Made by a program: the position numbers and the translations under genes
NCBI GenBank assembly: GCA_015494775.1
Contig: WGAP01000179.1
Location: 1-23,579 of the forward strand
DNA length: 23,579 nucleotides
Direction: 5' to 3'
Source of the DNA: Flavobacteriales bacterium
Lineage (GTDB): Bacteria; Bacteroidota; Bacteroidia; Flavobacteriales; Flavobacteriaceae
Notes under the pieces: generated by a model
Told to the model about the DNA's origin: nothing
Databases searched by the model: none
What the model saw: the letters and a program-made list of their open reading frames with translations, nothing else
Part shown: one piece after another, positions 1-7,508 of the stretch
Numbering within the stretch: the stretch's first letter is position 1
Layout of the letters: the number at the start of each line of letters is the position of its first letter

Positions 1-1
1 C

Positions 2-157
2 ATTGTTGACCAGGGATTTACTTCGCGCGACATCCATTGGAACGGACGCGACGATTTCGGTCAGCGCCTGGCCAAAGGCGTATATTTTTACCAAATCATC
101 CTCCGCACTTCCGACGGCAAACAGGTGTCGCGGTGGGAAAAACTGGTTAAACTTTGA
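2..157 (+). CDS. porU: PorU C-terminal end (partial), type IX secretion sortase
   Basis: This is the last 51 codons of a gene that enters from the left edge and stops with TGA at 155-157. The visible protein contains WNGRDDFGQRLAKGVYFY and ends SRWEKLVKL. This is the FlgD-like Ig fold tail (WxGxDxxGxxLxxGVYFY) typical of PorU and of some type IX cargo C-termini. PorU is the cysteine-protease sortase that removes the C-terminal signal of secreted proteins and attaches them to the cell surface. The assignment rests mainly on context, because porV follows after 38 bases and porU-porV is a conserved pair in Flavobacteriia. The catalytic part is outside the window, so another type IX cargo protein with the same tail cannot be excluded. 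Confidence 0.7.
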   Translation: MVDQGFTSRDIHWNGRDDFGQRLAKGVYFYQIILRTSDGKQVSRWEKLVKL

Positions 158-195
158 TAAAACCTTATATTTGTAATGTAAAACAAAACGGATTT

Positions 196-1359
196 ATGAA
201 AAATTTCTTCTGGACCGGATTATTGATGTTGATTTTTTTAATGCCCGTCCGGGCACAAAATAACGATACCCGAGTAATCACCACTGCCGTTCCCTTCCTG
301 TTGATTTCTCCCGATGCCCGAGCCGCAGGTATGGGCGACCAAGGGGTGGCCACCACACCCGATGCTTACAGTCAATATTGGAACGCAGCCAAATACAATT
401 TCCTGGATCGTGATTTCGGTTTCGGTGTGAGCTATACGCCTTATTTGAGCCGGCTAATCAACGACATCAACCTGATTTACCTTACCCATTTTGCCCGCAT
501 CAACGAACGTAGTGCCTACGGCATCGGTTTGCGCTATTTCGGATTGGGACAAATCAACCTGACCGACATCAACGGGCAGGATATGGGCACGGTTTCGCCC
601 AATGAATTCGCCATCGACGGTTCCTACGCCTTGATGCTTTCCAAGAATTTTTCCTTGGCCGTGGGGATGCGGTTTATGGTATCGGATTTGAAATTGGAAA
701 CTTCCCAGTCCGATGCTTCGGCCGCCAAGGATTTTGCCGTGGATATTTCGGGTTTTTACCAATCGGCCGAAAAGGATATGGGCGATGCTTCGGGACGTTA
801 CCGGCTCGGCTTTAATCTGCAAAATTTGGGCCCCAAACTCAAATACTATTCCTCGGCCGAAGGCGATTTTTTGCCCACCAACCTGCGTTTGGGTGCCGGT
901 TTCGACTATATTGCCGATGATTACAATACCATAAGCATTCAATTGGAAACATCCAAATTGCTTGTTCCTACGCCACCCATACGCAACGACACTACGGGCG
1001 CCATTATCAGCGGAAAAGACGACCGTGTGGGTTGGATGCAAGGGATTTTTCAATCCTTCGGCGATGCGCCGGGAGGCATGAGCGAAGAGCTCAAAGAATT
1101 CGTTTGGTCGGCCGGTGTGGAATACAGCTACATGAATGCCTTTAAGGTACGTGCCGGCTATTTCCACGAAAGCGAAATCAAAGGAAAACGCAAATACCTG
1201 ACCTTGGGTGCCGGTTTCAAATACAATTTTATGGTACTGGACGTTTCCTATCTGTTTTCCACGGCCAAAATACGCACGCCGCTGGACGGAACCATGCGTT
1301 TTTCGCTCACCTTTTTTGTGGATAAAATGAAGGGCACCCAGAAGGGACAAACCGATTAA
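196..1359 (+). CDS. porV: PorV (LptO), type IX secretion outer membrane protein
   Basis: 387-residue outer membrane beta-barrel protein of the PorV/PorQ family. PorV shuttles cargo from the secretion pore to the PorU sortase in the attachment complex. A signal peptide is visible at residues 1-20 (MKNFFWTGLLMLIFLMPVRA, cut before QNND). It is followed by the family signature around residues 31-70: AVPFLLISPDARAAGMGD, then GVATTPDAYSQYWNAAKY. The rest alternates short amphipathic strands and ends in a barrel-like SLTFFVDKMKG segment. An upstream TTG at 154 is in frame, but the ATG at 196 was chosen because it begins directly at the signal peptide. The gene lies 38 bases after the putative porU and 10 bases before cdd, so the three are probably co-transcribed. 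Confidence 0.93.
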   Translation: MKNFFWTGLLMLIFLMPVRAQNNDTRVITTAVPFLLISPDARAAGMGDQGVATTPDAYSQYWNAAKYNFLDRDFGFGVSYTPYLSRLINDINLIYLTHFARINERSAYGIGLRYFGLGQINLTDINGQDMGTVSPNEFAIDGSYALMLSKNFSLAVGMRFMVSDLKLETSQSDASAAKDFAVDISGFYQSAEKDMGDASGRYRLGFNLQNLGPKLKYYSSAEGDFLPTNLRLGAGFDYIADDYNTISIQLETSKLLVPTPPIRNDTTGAIISGKDDRVGWMQGIFQSFGDAPGGMSEELKEFVWSAGVEYSYMNAFKVRAGYFHESEIKGKRKYLTLGAGFKYNFMVLDVSYLFSTAKIRTPLDGTMRFSLTFFVDKMKGTQKGQTD

Positions 1360-1369
1360 ATCCGGACCC

Positions 1370-1849
1370 ATGAAAACTTTCAACATACCGGTCCACATCG
1401 ACGAGTTCGATGTGGAAGAATTGCCCGCCTCCGTGCAGGAACTACGCAAAGCGGCCGAAGCGGCCCGCGAAAGGGCCTATGCGCCCTATTCGGGTTTTAA
1501 GGTGGGGGCGGCCCTGCGATTGGACAATGGCATTATCGTAACCGGCAGCAACCAGGAAAATGCCGCATACCCTTCGGGTATGTGTGCCGAACGTGTGGCT
1601 ATTTGGTATGCCGGCGCTCAACATCCCGAGCGGCGCATTTTGCAAATGTATATCACTGCTCGCAGTAGCCATGCCGAAGTAAATCATCCCGTGCCTCCTT
1701 GCGGCGCCTGCCGGCAGAGTATGTTGGAATACGAAGTCAAACAGAAACACCCCATCGAAATTTGGTTTCGCGGCGAAACGGGCAAAGTGTGGCGCACCCG
1801 ATCGGTGGAAAACATTTTGCCTTTGGTGTTCGACGGAAGCGATTTGTAG
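1370..1849 (+). CDS. cdd: Cytidine deaminase
   Basis: 159-residue cytidine deaminase, which hydrolyses cytidine or deoxycytidine to (deoxy)uridine and ammonia in pyrimidine salvage. The zinc site is complete: C72-A-E74 supplies one ligand and the catalytic glutamate, and P-C111-G-A-C114 gives the other two ligands. The preceding APYSGFKVGAAL stretch (38-49) and SNQENAAYPSGMCAER form the substrate pocket of the homotetrameric (CDA) type. Length is slightly above the usual 130-140 because of a 20-residue N-terminal extension. The start at 1370 lies 10 bases after the porV stop. From memory, a gldJ-porU-porV-cdd order is common in Flavobacteriia, with no known functional link to secretion. Confidence 0.95.
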   Translation: MKTFNIPVHIDEFDVEELPASVQELRKAAEAARERAYAPYSGFKVGAALRLDNGIIVTGSNQENAAYPSGMCAERVAIWYAGAQHPERRILQMYITARSSHAEVNHPVPPCGACRQSMLEYEVKQKHPIEIWFRGETGKVWRTRSVENILPLVFDGSDL

Positions 1850-1875
1850 TTTTCCAGTCCTTAAACGAAAAAAAA

Positions 1876-2760
1876 TTATTCACTGAACACGCCCTCGGCC
1901 GATGAAGCCGAAAAAATGCGCAGGGCTTCGTTGTAACTGTATTCGAAGGCCTTCATATCCAGGCCGGTGGGAATGTTGTTCCGGTTGAAATAATTAATCA
2001 ATTTTTCGGTGGGCAAATTACCCACAAGTTCGTCTTTGGCCATGGGACAACCGCCCAAGCCGCGAATGGCACTGTCGAAACGGCGGCATCCGGCCCGGTA
2101 GGCCGCATCCACTTTTTCATACCAATTGGAAGGATGTGTGTGCAGGTGAGCACCGAATTCCACATCGGGATAGCGGGGAATAAGGTGGCCAAACAAATAA
2201 TTGATGGTTTCGGGACTGGCGGCGCCGATGGTGTCGGAAAGCGACATAATGCGCACACCCATGTCGTAGAGTTTTTCCACCCAACCGGCCACCAGTTCGG
2301 GCGACCAGGGTTCGCCATAGGGATTGCCGAAGCCCATGGACAAATAAACCACCGTTTCCTTGCCGTGCCGGGCAGCCAATTCCAGGATTTGTTCCAGTAA
2401 TTCCACCGATTGGGCAATGGTTTTGGCCGTGTTGCGCATTTGAAAAATTTCGGATACCGAAAACGGATAGCCCAAATAGCGGATTTTATCAAATTGAACG
2501 GCATCGCGTGCACCGCGCAGGTTGGCAATGATGGCCAAAAGTTTGGTGGATTTTCCTTCCACATCCAAAGCTTGCACCACCCGGGCCGTGTCGCGCATTT
2601 GCGGTATGGCCTTGGGCGAAACAAAACTGCCGAAATCCACCGTGTCGAAACCCACATCCAACAAGCTGCGGATATAGGTAATCTTATCCTCGGTGGGAAT
2701 AAAGCGTTTGATGCCTTGCATGGCATCGCGCGGACATTCGATGATTTTGACCGGTTGCAT
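1876..2760 (-). CDS. Hydroxymethylglutaryl-CoA lyase
   Basis: 294-residue TIM-barrel enzyme of the HMGL-like (pyruvate carboxyltransferase) superfamily. It is predicted to cleave HMG-CoA to acetyl-CoA and acetoacetate, the last step of leucine breakdown. Visible signatures are ECPRDAMQG at residues 8-16 (catalytic Arg and metal-binding Asp), SLSDTIG at 173-179, metal-binding His in GAHLHTHP (203-210), and the flexible active-site loop GLGGCPMAKDELVGN at 234-248 with Cys238. The loop differs from the classical GCPYAxGASGN form, but this variant is, as I recall, usual in Bacteroidota orthologues. It is convergent with cdd with 26 bases between stops. It lies 113 bases downstream of lipA on the same strand, so it may be read from its own promoter or as a tail of that operon. 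Confidence 0.9.
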   Translation of the reverse strand: MQPVKIIECPRDAMQGIKRFIPTEDKITYIRSLLDVGFDTVDFGSFVSPKAIPQMRDTARVVQALDVEGKSTKLLAIIANLRGARDAVQFDKIRYLGYPFSVSEIFQMRNTAKTIAQSVELLEQILELAARHGKETVVYLSMGFGNPYGEPWSPELVAGWVEKLYDMGVRIMSLSDTIGAASPETINYLFGHLIPRYPDVEFGAHLHTHPSNWYEKVDAAYRAGCRRFDSAIRGLGGCPMAKDELVGNLPTEKLINYFNRNNIPTGLDMKAFEYSYNEALRIFSASSAEGVFSE

Positions 2761-2819
2761 ACAATCTTCTGTCAGGTAAATTTACTGAAAATTCTTGCAA
2801 GCCGGATATTGGGGGAGTG

Positions 2820-2836
2820 GGAAAATAGGATTTTCC
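2820..2836. repeat. Short perfect inverted repeat between lipA and HMG-CoA lyase
   Basis: GGAAAAT, three bases, then ATTTTCC: a 7-bp stem in the 113-base gap after the lipA stop. It is AT-rich and has no clear U-tract. It could act as a weak transcript end for lipA, but the support is only the symmetry. Confidence 0.3.
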
Positions 2837-2873
2837 AGAAGTTTCAAATTTTCAAGGACAATATCAATAATGC

Positions 2874-3737
2874 TCACTCCACATGCTTATGCGCATGATA
2901 GGACGAACGCACCAAGGGGCCGCTTTCCACGTGGCGGAAACCCATATCGCGGGCTATTTTTTCGTAGCGGGCAAAGCGTTCGGGCGGCACATATTCCTGC
3001 ACCGGCAGCAGATTGGGATTGGGTTGCAGGTATTGACCTATGGTAACAATGTCGACATCCACACGGCGAAGGTCTTCCAGGGTTTCGATAATATCGGCGT
3101 CGGTTTCGCCCAGGCCGAGCATTATGCCCGATTTGGTGCGGCGGATACCTTGTTTTTTCAGGTATTCCAGCACAAACAAACTGCGGTCGTATTTGGCCTG
3201 AATGCGCACCCGGCGGGTCAAGCGGCGGACGGTTTCCAAATTGTGTGAAACCACCTCGGGCGCCTCGCGGACGATGATATCCAAAATTTCGGGTTTGCCC
3301 TGAAAATCCGGTATCAAAGTTTCCATGGTAATGCCCGGATTGAGCCGGCGCACCTGTCGAATGGTTTCGGCCCAATGGCCGGCGCCCAGGTCGGACAGGT
3401 CGTCGCGATCCACCGAAGTGAGCACGGCATGCCGGATACCCATGGTGCGTATGGCCCGGGCCACTTTGAGCGGTTCCGCAGGGTCGGGTGGGAGCGGCCG
3501 GCCGGTGGTCACATTGCAGAATTTACAAGAACGCGTGCACACATTGCCCAAAATCATAAAGGTGGCCGTGCCTTCTACCCAGCATTCGCCCATATTGGGA
3601 CAAGTGCCGCTGGTGCAAATGGTATGCAAATTATTTTCACGAACAATGCTTCGGATTTTACGGAAGTTTTCGCCCGAAGGCAATTTGACTTTGAGCCATT
3701 GGGGTTTACGTCGCCGCAACAAATTTTTTTCGCTCAT
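2874..3737 (-). CDS. lipA: Lipoyl synthase (radical SAM)
   Basis: 287-residue lipoyl synthase, which inserts two sulfur atoms into octanoyl groups on the E2 and GcvH proteins. Both iron-sulfur sites are intact. The auxiliary cluster is Cys41, Cys46 and Cys52 in CTSGTCPNMGEC, and the radical SAM cluster is Cys67, Cys71 and Cys74 in CTRSCKFC. The C-terminal RSSYHA at 277-282 provides the serine ligand of the auxiliary cluster. The ATG at 3737 overlaps the end of the sigma factor gene by 4 bases, so the two are translationally coupled. It is the last gene of the packed minus-strand run starting at 7400. Its substrates, the lipoylated dehydrogenases, are not encoded in this window. Confidence 0.97.
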   Translation of the reverse strand: MSEKNLLRRRKPQWLKVKLPSGENFRKIRSIVRENNLHTICTSGTCPNMGECWVEGTATFMILGNVCTRSCKFCNVTTGRPLPPDPAEPLKVARAIRTMGIRHAVLTSVDRDDLSDLGAGHWAETIRQVRRLNPGITMETLIPDFQGKPEILDIIVREAPEVVSHNLETVRRLTRRVRIQAKYDRSLFVLEYLKKQGIRRTKSGIMLGLGETDADIIETLEDLRRVDVDIVTIGQYLQPNPNLLPVQEYVPPERFARYEKIARDMGFRHVESGPLVRSSYHAHKHVE

Positions 3738-4276
3738 CGCTTACGCAATTTTTCGGCCAAAAGGGCTTTGGCCCGCAAGATACGGATTTTCACGTTGGAA
3801 AGCGACAAACCGGTGCGTGCGGCAATTTCCTTGTAGGATAATTCATTGAAATAATACATTTCGAGCACTTCGCGATAGGCGGTTTTCAGTCCGGCAAGGG
3901 CTTTTTTGAGTTCGGCCAATTTGCTTTGCAAAATATCTTCGTCATCGGGGTCCCATTCGTCGGGCAGGTTGAGCAGATGGGGATGTTCGTCGATGGACGA
4001 AGTTTGTTGCCGGCGCCGGTTGGCCGCCCTGCGGTCGTGATACAGGTTTTTGGAAATGGTCAAAAGCCAGTTTTTGAACGAATAACGCGAATTGTAAAGA
4101 TTCAATTTGTCAAAGGCACGCGCAAAGGTTTCAAGGGTAATATCCTCGGCTTCGCCCTCATTGTTGATAAGCGATTTTTGGAAATGATAAACATCATCCC
4201 AATATTTTTCGAGCAGGTATTTGAAGGCCTGCTGGTCGCCTTGACGGGCACGCCTGATGTAATCGTTTAATGCCAT
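3734..4276 (-). CDS. ECF-type RNA polymerase sigma factor
   Basis: 180-residue sigma-70 family protein with only regions 2 and 4, the extracytoplasmic-function layout. Region 2 spans about residues 14-90, with the core-binding and -10 recognition part around EAEDITLETFARAFDKLN and FKNWLLTISKNLYHDRRA. Region 4 spans about 122-178, with a helix-turn-helix at LSYKEIAARTGLSLSNVKIRI. An acidic linker (DEWDPDDEDI, 106-115) joins them. Its start overlaps the upstream glycosyltransferase by 10 bases and its stop overlaps lipA by 4. No anti-sigma factor or FecR-like gene is adjacent, so how its activity is controlled is not visible. Target promoters cannot be inferred here. Confidence 0.93.
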   Translation of the reverse strand: MALNDYIRRARQGDQQAFKYLLEKYWDDVYHFQKSLINNEGEAEDITLETFARAFDKLNLYNSRYSFKNWLLTISKNLYHDRRAANRRRQQTSSIDEHPHLLNLPDEWDPDDEDILQSKLAELKKALAGLKTAYREVLEMYYFNELSYKEIAARTGLSLSNVKIRILRAKALLAEKLRKR

Positions 4277-5376
4277 GTTTGCGGTTTGGAAATGAGATTA
4301 CGAAAAAAAATAAAACCCTGGCTCAAAACCCATAAAGGTTCAACCAAGGGCATCAAAAACAGTGCCATAGGTTCACCCGTGCGGCGTCCCGTTTGCCATA
4401 ACAATCCATGGTAAATTCCGTTACGAATGACAAACGCCACCCATGGCCAAGCCGTATCCCAAGCATAAACCGTCCACATCACCCAGAAAAACCAAAATCC
4501 GGCCGTCGCGCCCGAAAAAAGACCCAAAAGTGCTTTGTCGCGCAGGCGGTAATGGGACGACGCACTCAAATGACGCCGTTTTTGCCGGAACCAATCCCTG
4601 AAACTCCGCTTGGGTTCCGAAATGGTATGCGCTTCGGGATGAAGGCAAACCGCTGTGTTTTCTTTCGTTCCCAGGCGATTTACCAAAAGGTCGTCGTCGC
4701 CCGACAGCAAATGAAAATGCCGATCGAAACCGTTGTTTTGCAGGAAGAAGGATTTGCGGTAGGCCAAATTGCGTCCTACGCCCATATAGGGGATTCCGCG
4801 CAAGGCATGTCCTGCGTATTGGGCCATGGTTTGCAAGGTTTCATAACGTATGATGCTGTTGAGCAAGCCCGGGTGTTTACGGTAGCGTCCGTAGCCCAAC
4901 ACGAATTGGATGTTTTCGTCGTCGAGTGGGGCCGTCATGCGCGAAATCCATCGGGGCGATGCCGGCAGGCAGTCGGCATCGGTGAGCAAAAGCCGGTCGT
5001 GGCGTGCAGCTTTGATGCCCAGCGTAAGGGCGAATTTTTTATTACCGCGAAAACTTTTCCACTCTTGGGGCGGCACTTCCACCACATGCAGGCGGTCGCC
5101 ATAGGTTTGCCGGAAATCCCATAGCAAACCCGCCGTGTCGTCGGTGGAGCGGTCGTTGATAATCACCACCTGAAAATCGGAATGTTCCTGCCGGAATAAT
5201 GCGGGAATTAATTTTTTCAAATTTTCCGCCTCGTTATGCGCCGACACCACCACCGACACGGGCTCGGTTCCCATCCGGTCGCGGAACCGGAACTTTATTA
5301 CCGGCACGAAAAACCAAAGGGCATAAATCACGCTAATCAACCCGAACAACGTAGTAAACATCCAAACATAGTGCAT
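4267..5376 (-). CDS. Membrane-anchored family 2 glycosyltransferase
   Basis: 369-residue GT2 (GT-A fold) enzyme expected to transfer a sugar at the cytoplasmic face of the inner membrane; donor and acceptor are unknown. One N-terminal membrane segment lies at about 5-27. The catalytic domain follows: VSVVVSAHNEAENL (40-53), VIINDRSTDDT (71-81), nucleotide-sugar-binding DAD at 133-135, GDDD at 226-229, and QKRRH at 265-269 in the place of the QxxRW motif of processive enzymes. Two or three hydrophobic segments (about 283-305, 309-328, 336-360) close the protein. The altered QxxRW site argues for single transfers rather than polymer synthesis, which is inference. It starts 12 bases after rsmD. 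Confidence 0.88.
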   Translation of the reverse strand: MHYVWMFTTLFGLISVIYALWFFVPVIKFRFRDRMGTEPVSVVVSAHNEAENLKKLIPALFRQEHSDFQVVIINDRSTDDTAGLLWDFRQTYGDRLHVVEVPPQEWKSFRGNKKFALTLGIKAARHDRLLLTDADCLPASPRWISRMTAPLDDENIQFVLGYGRYRKHPGLLNSIIRYETLQTMAQYAGHALRGIPYMGVGRNLAYRKSFFLQNNGFDRHFHLLSGDDDLLVNRLGTKENTAVCLHPEAHTISEPKRSFRDWFRQKRRHLSASSHYRLRDKALLGLFSGATAGFWFFWVMWTVYAWDTAWPWVAFVIRNGIYHGLLWQTGRRTGEPMALFLMPLVEPLWVLSQGFIFFRNLISKPQTWH

Positions 5377-5388
5377 CGCGGCATGGAT

Positions 5389-5925
5389 TTAGGCAAAAAA
5401 ACTCAATACCGACTGTCCGTAGCGCCGGCTACGCACATAGCGCGGATGACGGTCGAAACGCATCGTGCGGTGATGTTCCACCACCAGCAGACCTTCCGGC
5501 GCCAGCCATTGATTTTCGAAAACCAGGTTGATAAGCCGTTCGAAATCGGATTGTTCCAATCCGTAGGGCGGGTCGGCATAGATTACGTCAAAATGACGGT
5601 AGGCCGGTTGACGCAGGAAATCGAAAACATCGGCCTGAATAACATCCACGGGCAATTCCCATTCCTCCGCCGTTTTACGGATAAAACGGACAGCCGCCGG
5701 TTGGCGGTCCACGGCCGTAATATGCGCCGCATCGCGCGAAGCGAATTCCAAGGAAATATTCCCCGTGCCGGCAAACAAATCCAAAACATCGATTTCGTCA
5801 AAAAAGAACCTGCTTTTGAGTGCATTGAACAAAGATTCCTTGGTGATGTCCATGGTGGGACGCGCCTTCAAACCGCGTGGCGGATGCAATTTGCGACCCT
5901 TATGTTTTCCTCCGATAATACGCAT
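5389..5925 (-). CDS. rsmD: 16S rRNA (guanine966-N2)-methyltransferase
   Basis: 178-residue SAM-dependent methyltransferase of the RsmD family, which methylates G966 of 16S rRNA during small-subunit assembly. It starts with the family hallmark MRIIGGKHKGRKL, followed by RPT at 22-24. The SAM-binding motif I is DLFAGTGNISLEF (49-61), the acidic motif II is AVDR (71-74), and the catalytic N-methyltransferase motif DPPY is at 118-121. Length matches the family. It begins on the base immediately after the DUF3822 stop codon, so the two are surely one transcript. The partner pair DUF3822-rsmD is, to my recollection, recurrent in Bacteroidota. Confidence 0.95.
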   Translation of the reverse strand: MRIIGGKHKGRKLHPPRGLKARPTMDITKESLFNALKSRFFFDEIDVLDLFAGTGNISLEFASRDAAHITAVDRQPAAVRFIRKTAEEWELPVDVIQADVFDFLRQPAYRHFDVIYADPPYGLEQSDFERLINLVFENQWLAPEGLLVVEHHRTMRFDRHPRYVRSRRYGQSVLSFFA

Positions 5926-6657
5926 TTAGGGCAGTTTTAATAGCGTTTGTTCCAAATCCAAGGTTTGCACATGTTCGGTAAAGGTCTCCAATTCGTCATA
6001 TAACCGGTGAGTGCCCGGTCCGGTCAGGATAATTTCGGGCCGGTGCCGGTCCCATTGATTTTTTTCCCACACAAAAAAGAAATAGTAAAGAAAATCATCG
6101 GTGTTTTCCATACGGAAAGTATTGAAAAACTTCAAGCGCCGGCCTTGCCAGGCACCGATTTGAAAATCGCCGCCCGATGTGCGCACCAACACCCGCCATT
6201 GTAAATCGTGCGGAAAGTTTTTCCAGGCATATTTTTGCAGCAATCCGGCCGAATGATAAAAATCGATTTCCTTCACATAATCCAGCAAAATATTGTTCAA
6301 ATTGACCATGGGCAAATAAACGTTCACCACGCCCGCTTCCTCAAACACGTCCCAAGCGGCCGCATCGGAACGGAACAGCCGGATATGCGTTTGCAGGTAT
6401 TTGTCCGCCTGTTGCTCGTCGAACAAGTCCTTGGGAACCCAAACGTTCCAGGGATGATGATGAAAAATGCGCACCTGTCCGATGTCGTTGTCGCGGAATA
6501 TTTCATCCAGCACCGGCCGCAGGTGGGTTTCGATGCCCACCGGCCCCGACACCCTGAAATTCCGGCGGTCGTAGGCGTGCACCGGCCCGTTTTCCAAAAA
6601 ATACGAAAGTCCATACAAGCCGGCTTGTATGGACAATCGTTTCGATGCGGGTTGCAT
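5926..6657 (-). CDS. DUF3822 family protein
   Basis: 243-residue soluble protein resembling the Bacteroidota-specific DUF3822 family; function unknown. No signal peptide or membrane segment is visible. Recognisable pieces are the N-terminal LSIQAGLYGLSYFL (8-21), the central VYLPMVNLNNILLDYV, and the C-terminal half with TENDFLYYFFFVWE-like text (TDDFLYYFFFVWEKNQ), followed by PEIILTGPGTHRLYDELE. Repeating short beta segments plus a late LTGPG turn could suit a nucleotide-binding actin-like fold, but this is only a guess. The ATG overlaps the last base of the preceding stop codon, and rsmD starts immediately after it, so it is translationally coupled on both sides. A role linked to rRNA modification would be guilt by association only. 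Confidence 0.8.
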   Translation of the reverse strand: MQPASKRLSIQAGLYGLSYFLENGPVHAYDRRNFRVSGPVGIETHLRPVLDEIFRDNDIGQVRIFHHHPWNVWVPKDLFDEQQADKYLQTHIRLFRSDAAAWDVFEEAGVVNVYLPMVNLNNILLDYVKEIDFYHSAGLLQKYAWKNFPHDLQWRVLVRTSGGDFQIGAWQGRRLKFFNTFRMENTDDFLYYFFFVWEKNQWDRHRPEIILTGPGTHRLYDELETFTEHVQTLDLEQTLLKLP

Positions 6658-7400
6658 TATTTGCGTTTGTTCTTGATGTCGTAAAGTTTGGGCCAGTTGC
6701 CGCTTGTGGTAACGTCATCCAGGGAACCCACTTGGATATAAGGCCCGTTGATTTCTTCGGTACTTATTACGTTGAGTTCCTGTGTCACCAAATCCTTGGG
6801 TTGGTCGTATAGCACTTCCTTTTTGTGCACCCGGGCCATAAACACCGGAAGTTTCACCTCGCCTTTTTTCAGTTTTCCGGCTTTGAGTTCGAATTTTATC
6901 TGATGCTCACGGCCGGGAATGGGCACCCATTGCATTTGTTTGTAGCGGTCGGAATTTTTGAACAGCGAATCCTTCACCGGCACAAAGCCCAAGGTGTCGA
7001 TGACCACGATTTCCTTATCTTCGGTAATGCCCAGGTATTTGTTGTGCACCTTGATGACCGAATCGCGTCGTTGCGTAATGGTAAACTTGGCCGTGTCAAT
7101 GAAGCGCACCAACGAGTCGAACGAGCCGGTGTATCCGCCCGTTACGGTACGATAGGCGATTTCCGAATCCCGTATATCTTTGAGCCGGTCCACCACGGCG
7201 GCATAACGTTTCTTTTTGATTTGGTTAAACCGCACCGGTGCCGTTACCGATTCATAAATTTTATAGCCGAAATAAACGGCTGCCAGCAACAGCAGCAGGT
7301 TGATGATTTTGACCGTCACGGTCGGCATTTTGCCTTGGGCTACCAAATAGGCAAAGAACAATATCAGTAAAACCAAAAGAATAAAAACGAACCAATACAT
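6657..7400 (-). CDS. Membrane-anchored protein of unknown function, first gene of the rsmD-lipA operon
   Basis: 247 residues. Two N-terminal hydrophobic helices are visible, at about 2-24 (YWFVFILLVLLILFFAYLVA) and 29-47 (VKIINLLLLLAAVYFGYKI). They are followed by a soluble region of about 200 residues that is rich in Lys and beta-prone, with no motif I recognise. Charge placement suggests the soluble part faces one side of the inner membrane, but which side is uncertain. Similar proteins in Bacteroidota are annotated only as hypothetical. It is the promoter-proximal gene of the six-gene minus-strand run: a TATATTTG element sits just upstream, and its stop codon overlaps the start of the DUF3822 gene. 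Confidence 0.75.
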   Translation of the reverse strand: MYWFVFILLVLLILFFAYLVAQGKMPTVTVKIINLLLLLAAVYFGYKIYESVTAPVRFNQIKKKRYAAVVDRLKDIRDSEIAYRTVTGGYTGSFDSLVRFIDTAKFTITQRRDSVIKVHNKYLGITEDKEIVVIDTLGFVPVKDSLFKNSDRYKQMQWVPIPGREHQIKFELKAGKLKKGEVKLPVFMARVHKKEVLYDQPKDLVTQELNVISTEEINGPYIQVGSLDDVTTSGNWPKLYDIKNKRK

Positions 7401-7423
7401 TTCACTTGTCTTTTTGATTGAAG

Positions 7424-7431
7424 CAAATATA
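7424..7431 (-). promoter_or_regulatory. Bacteroidota-type -7 element for the rsmD-lipA operon
   Basis: On the minus strand TATATTTG matches the TAnnTTTG consensus exactly and ends 23 bases before the ATG at 7400. No clear TTTG -33 element was found at the usual distance. It is the only promoter-like site seen ahead of the six genes. Confidence 0.55.
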
Positions 7432-7508
7432 CAATTTTTTTGATGTGCGGGCGTGCATTTATGTTTTCCCGGTTGTATCTCCCCCAGATTACGTATGCAA
7501 AGTTTTTA

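Noticed and set aside
454..1449. 331-codon minus-strand frame opposite porV
   Set aside because: Shadow of porV codon usage; no recognisable domain, and it overlaps the start of cdd.
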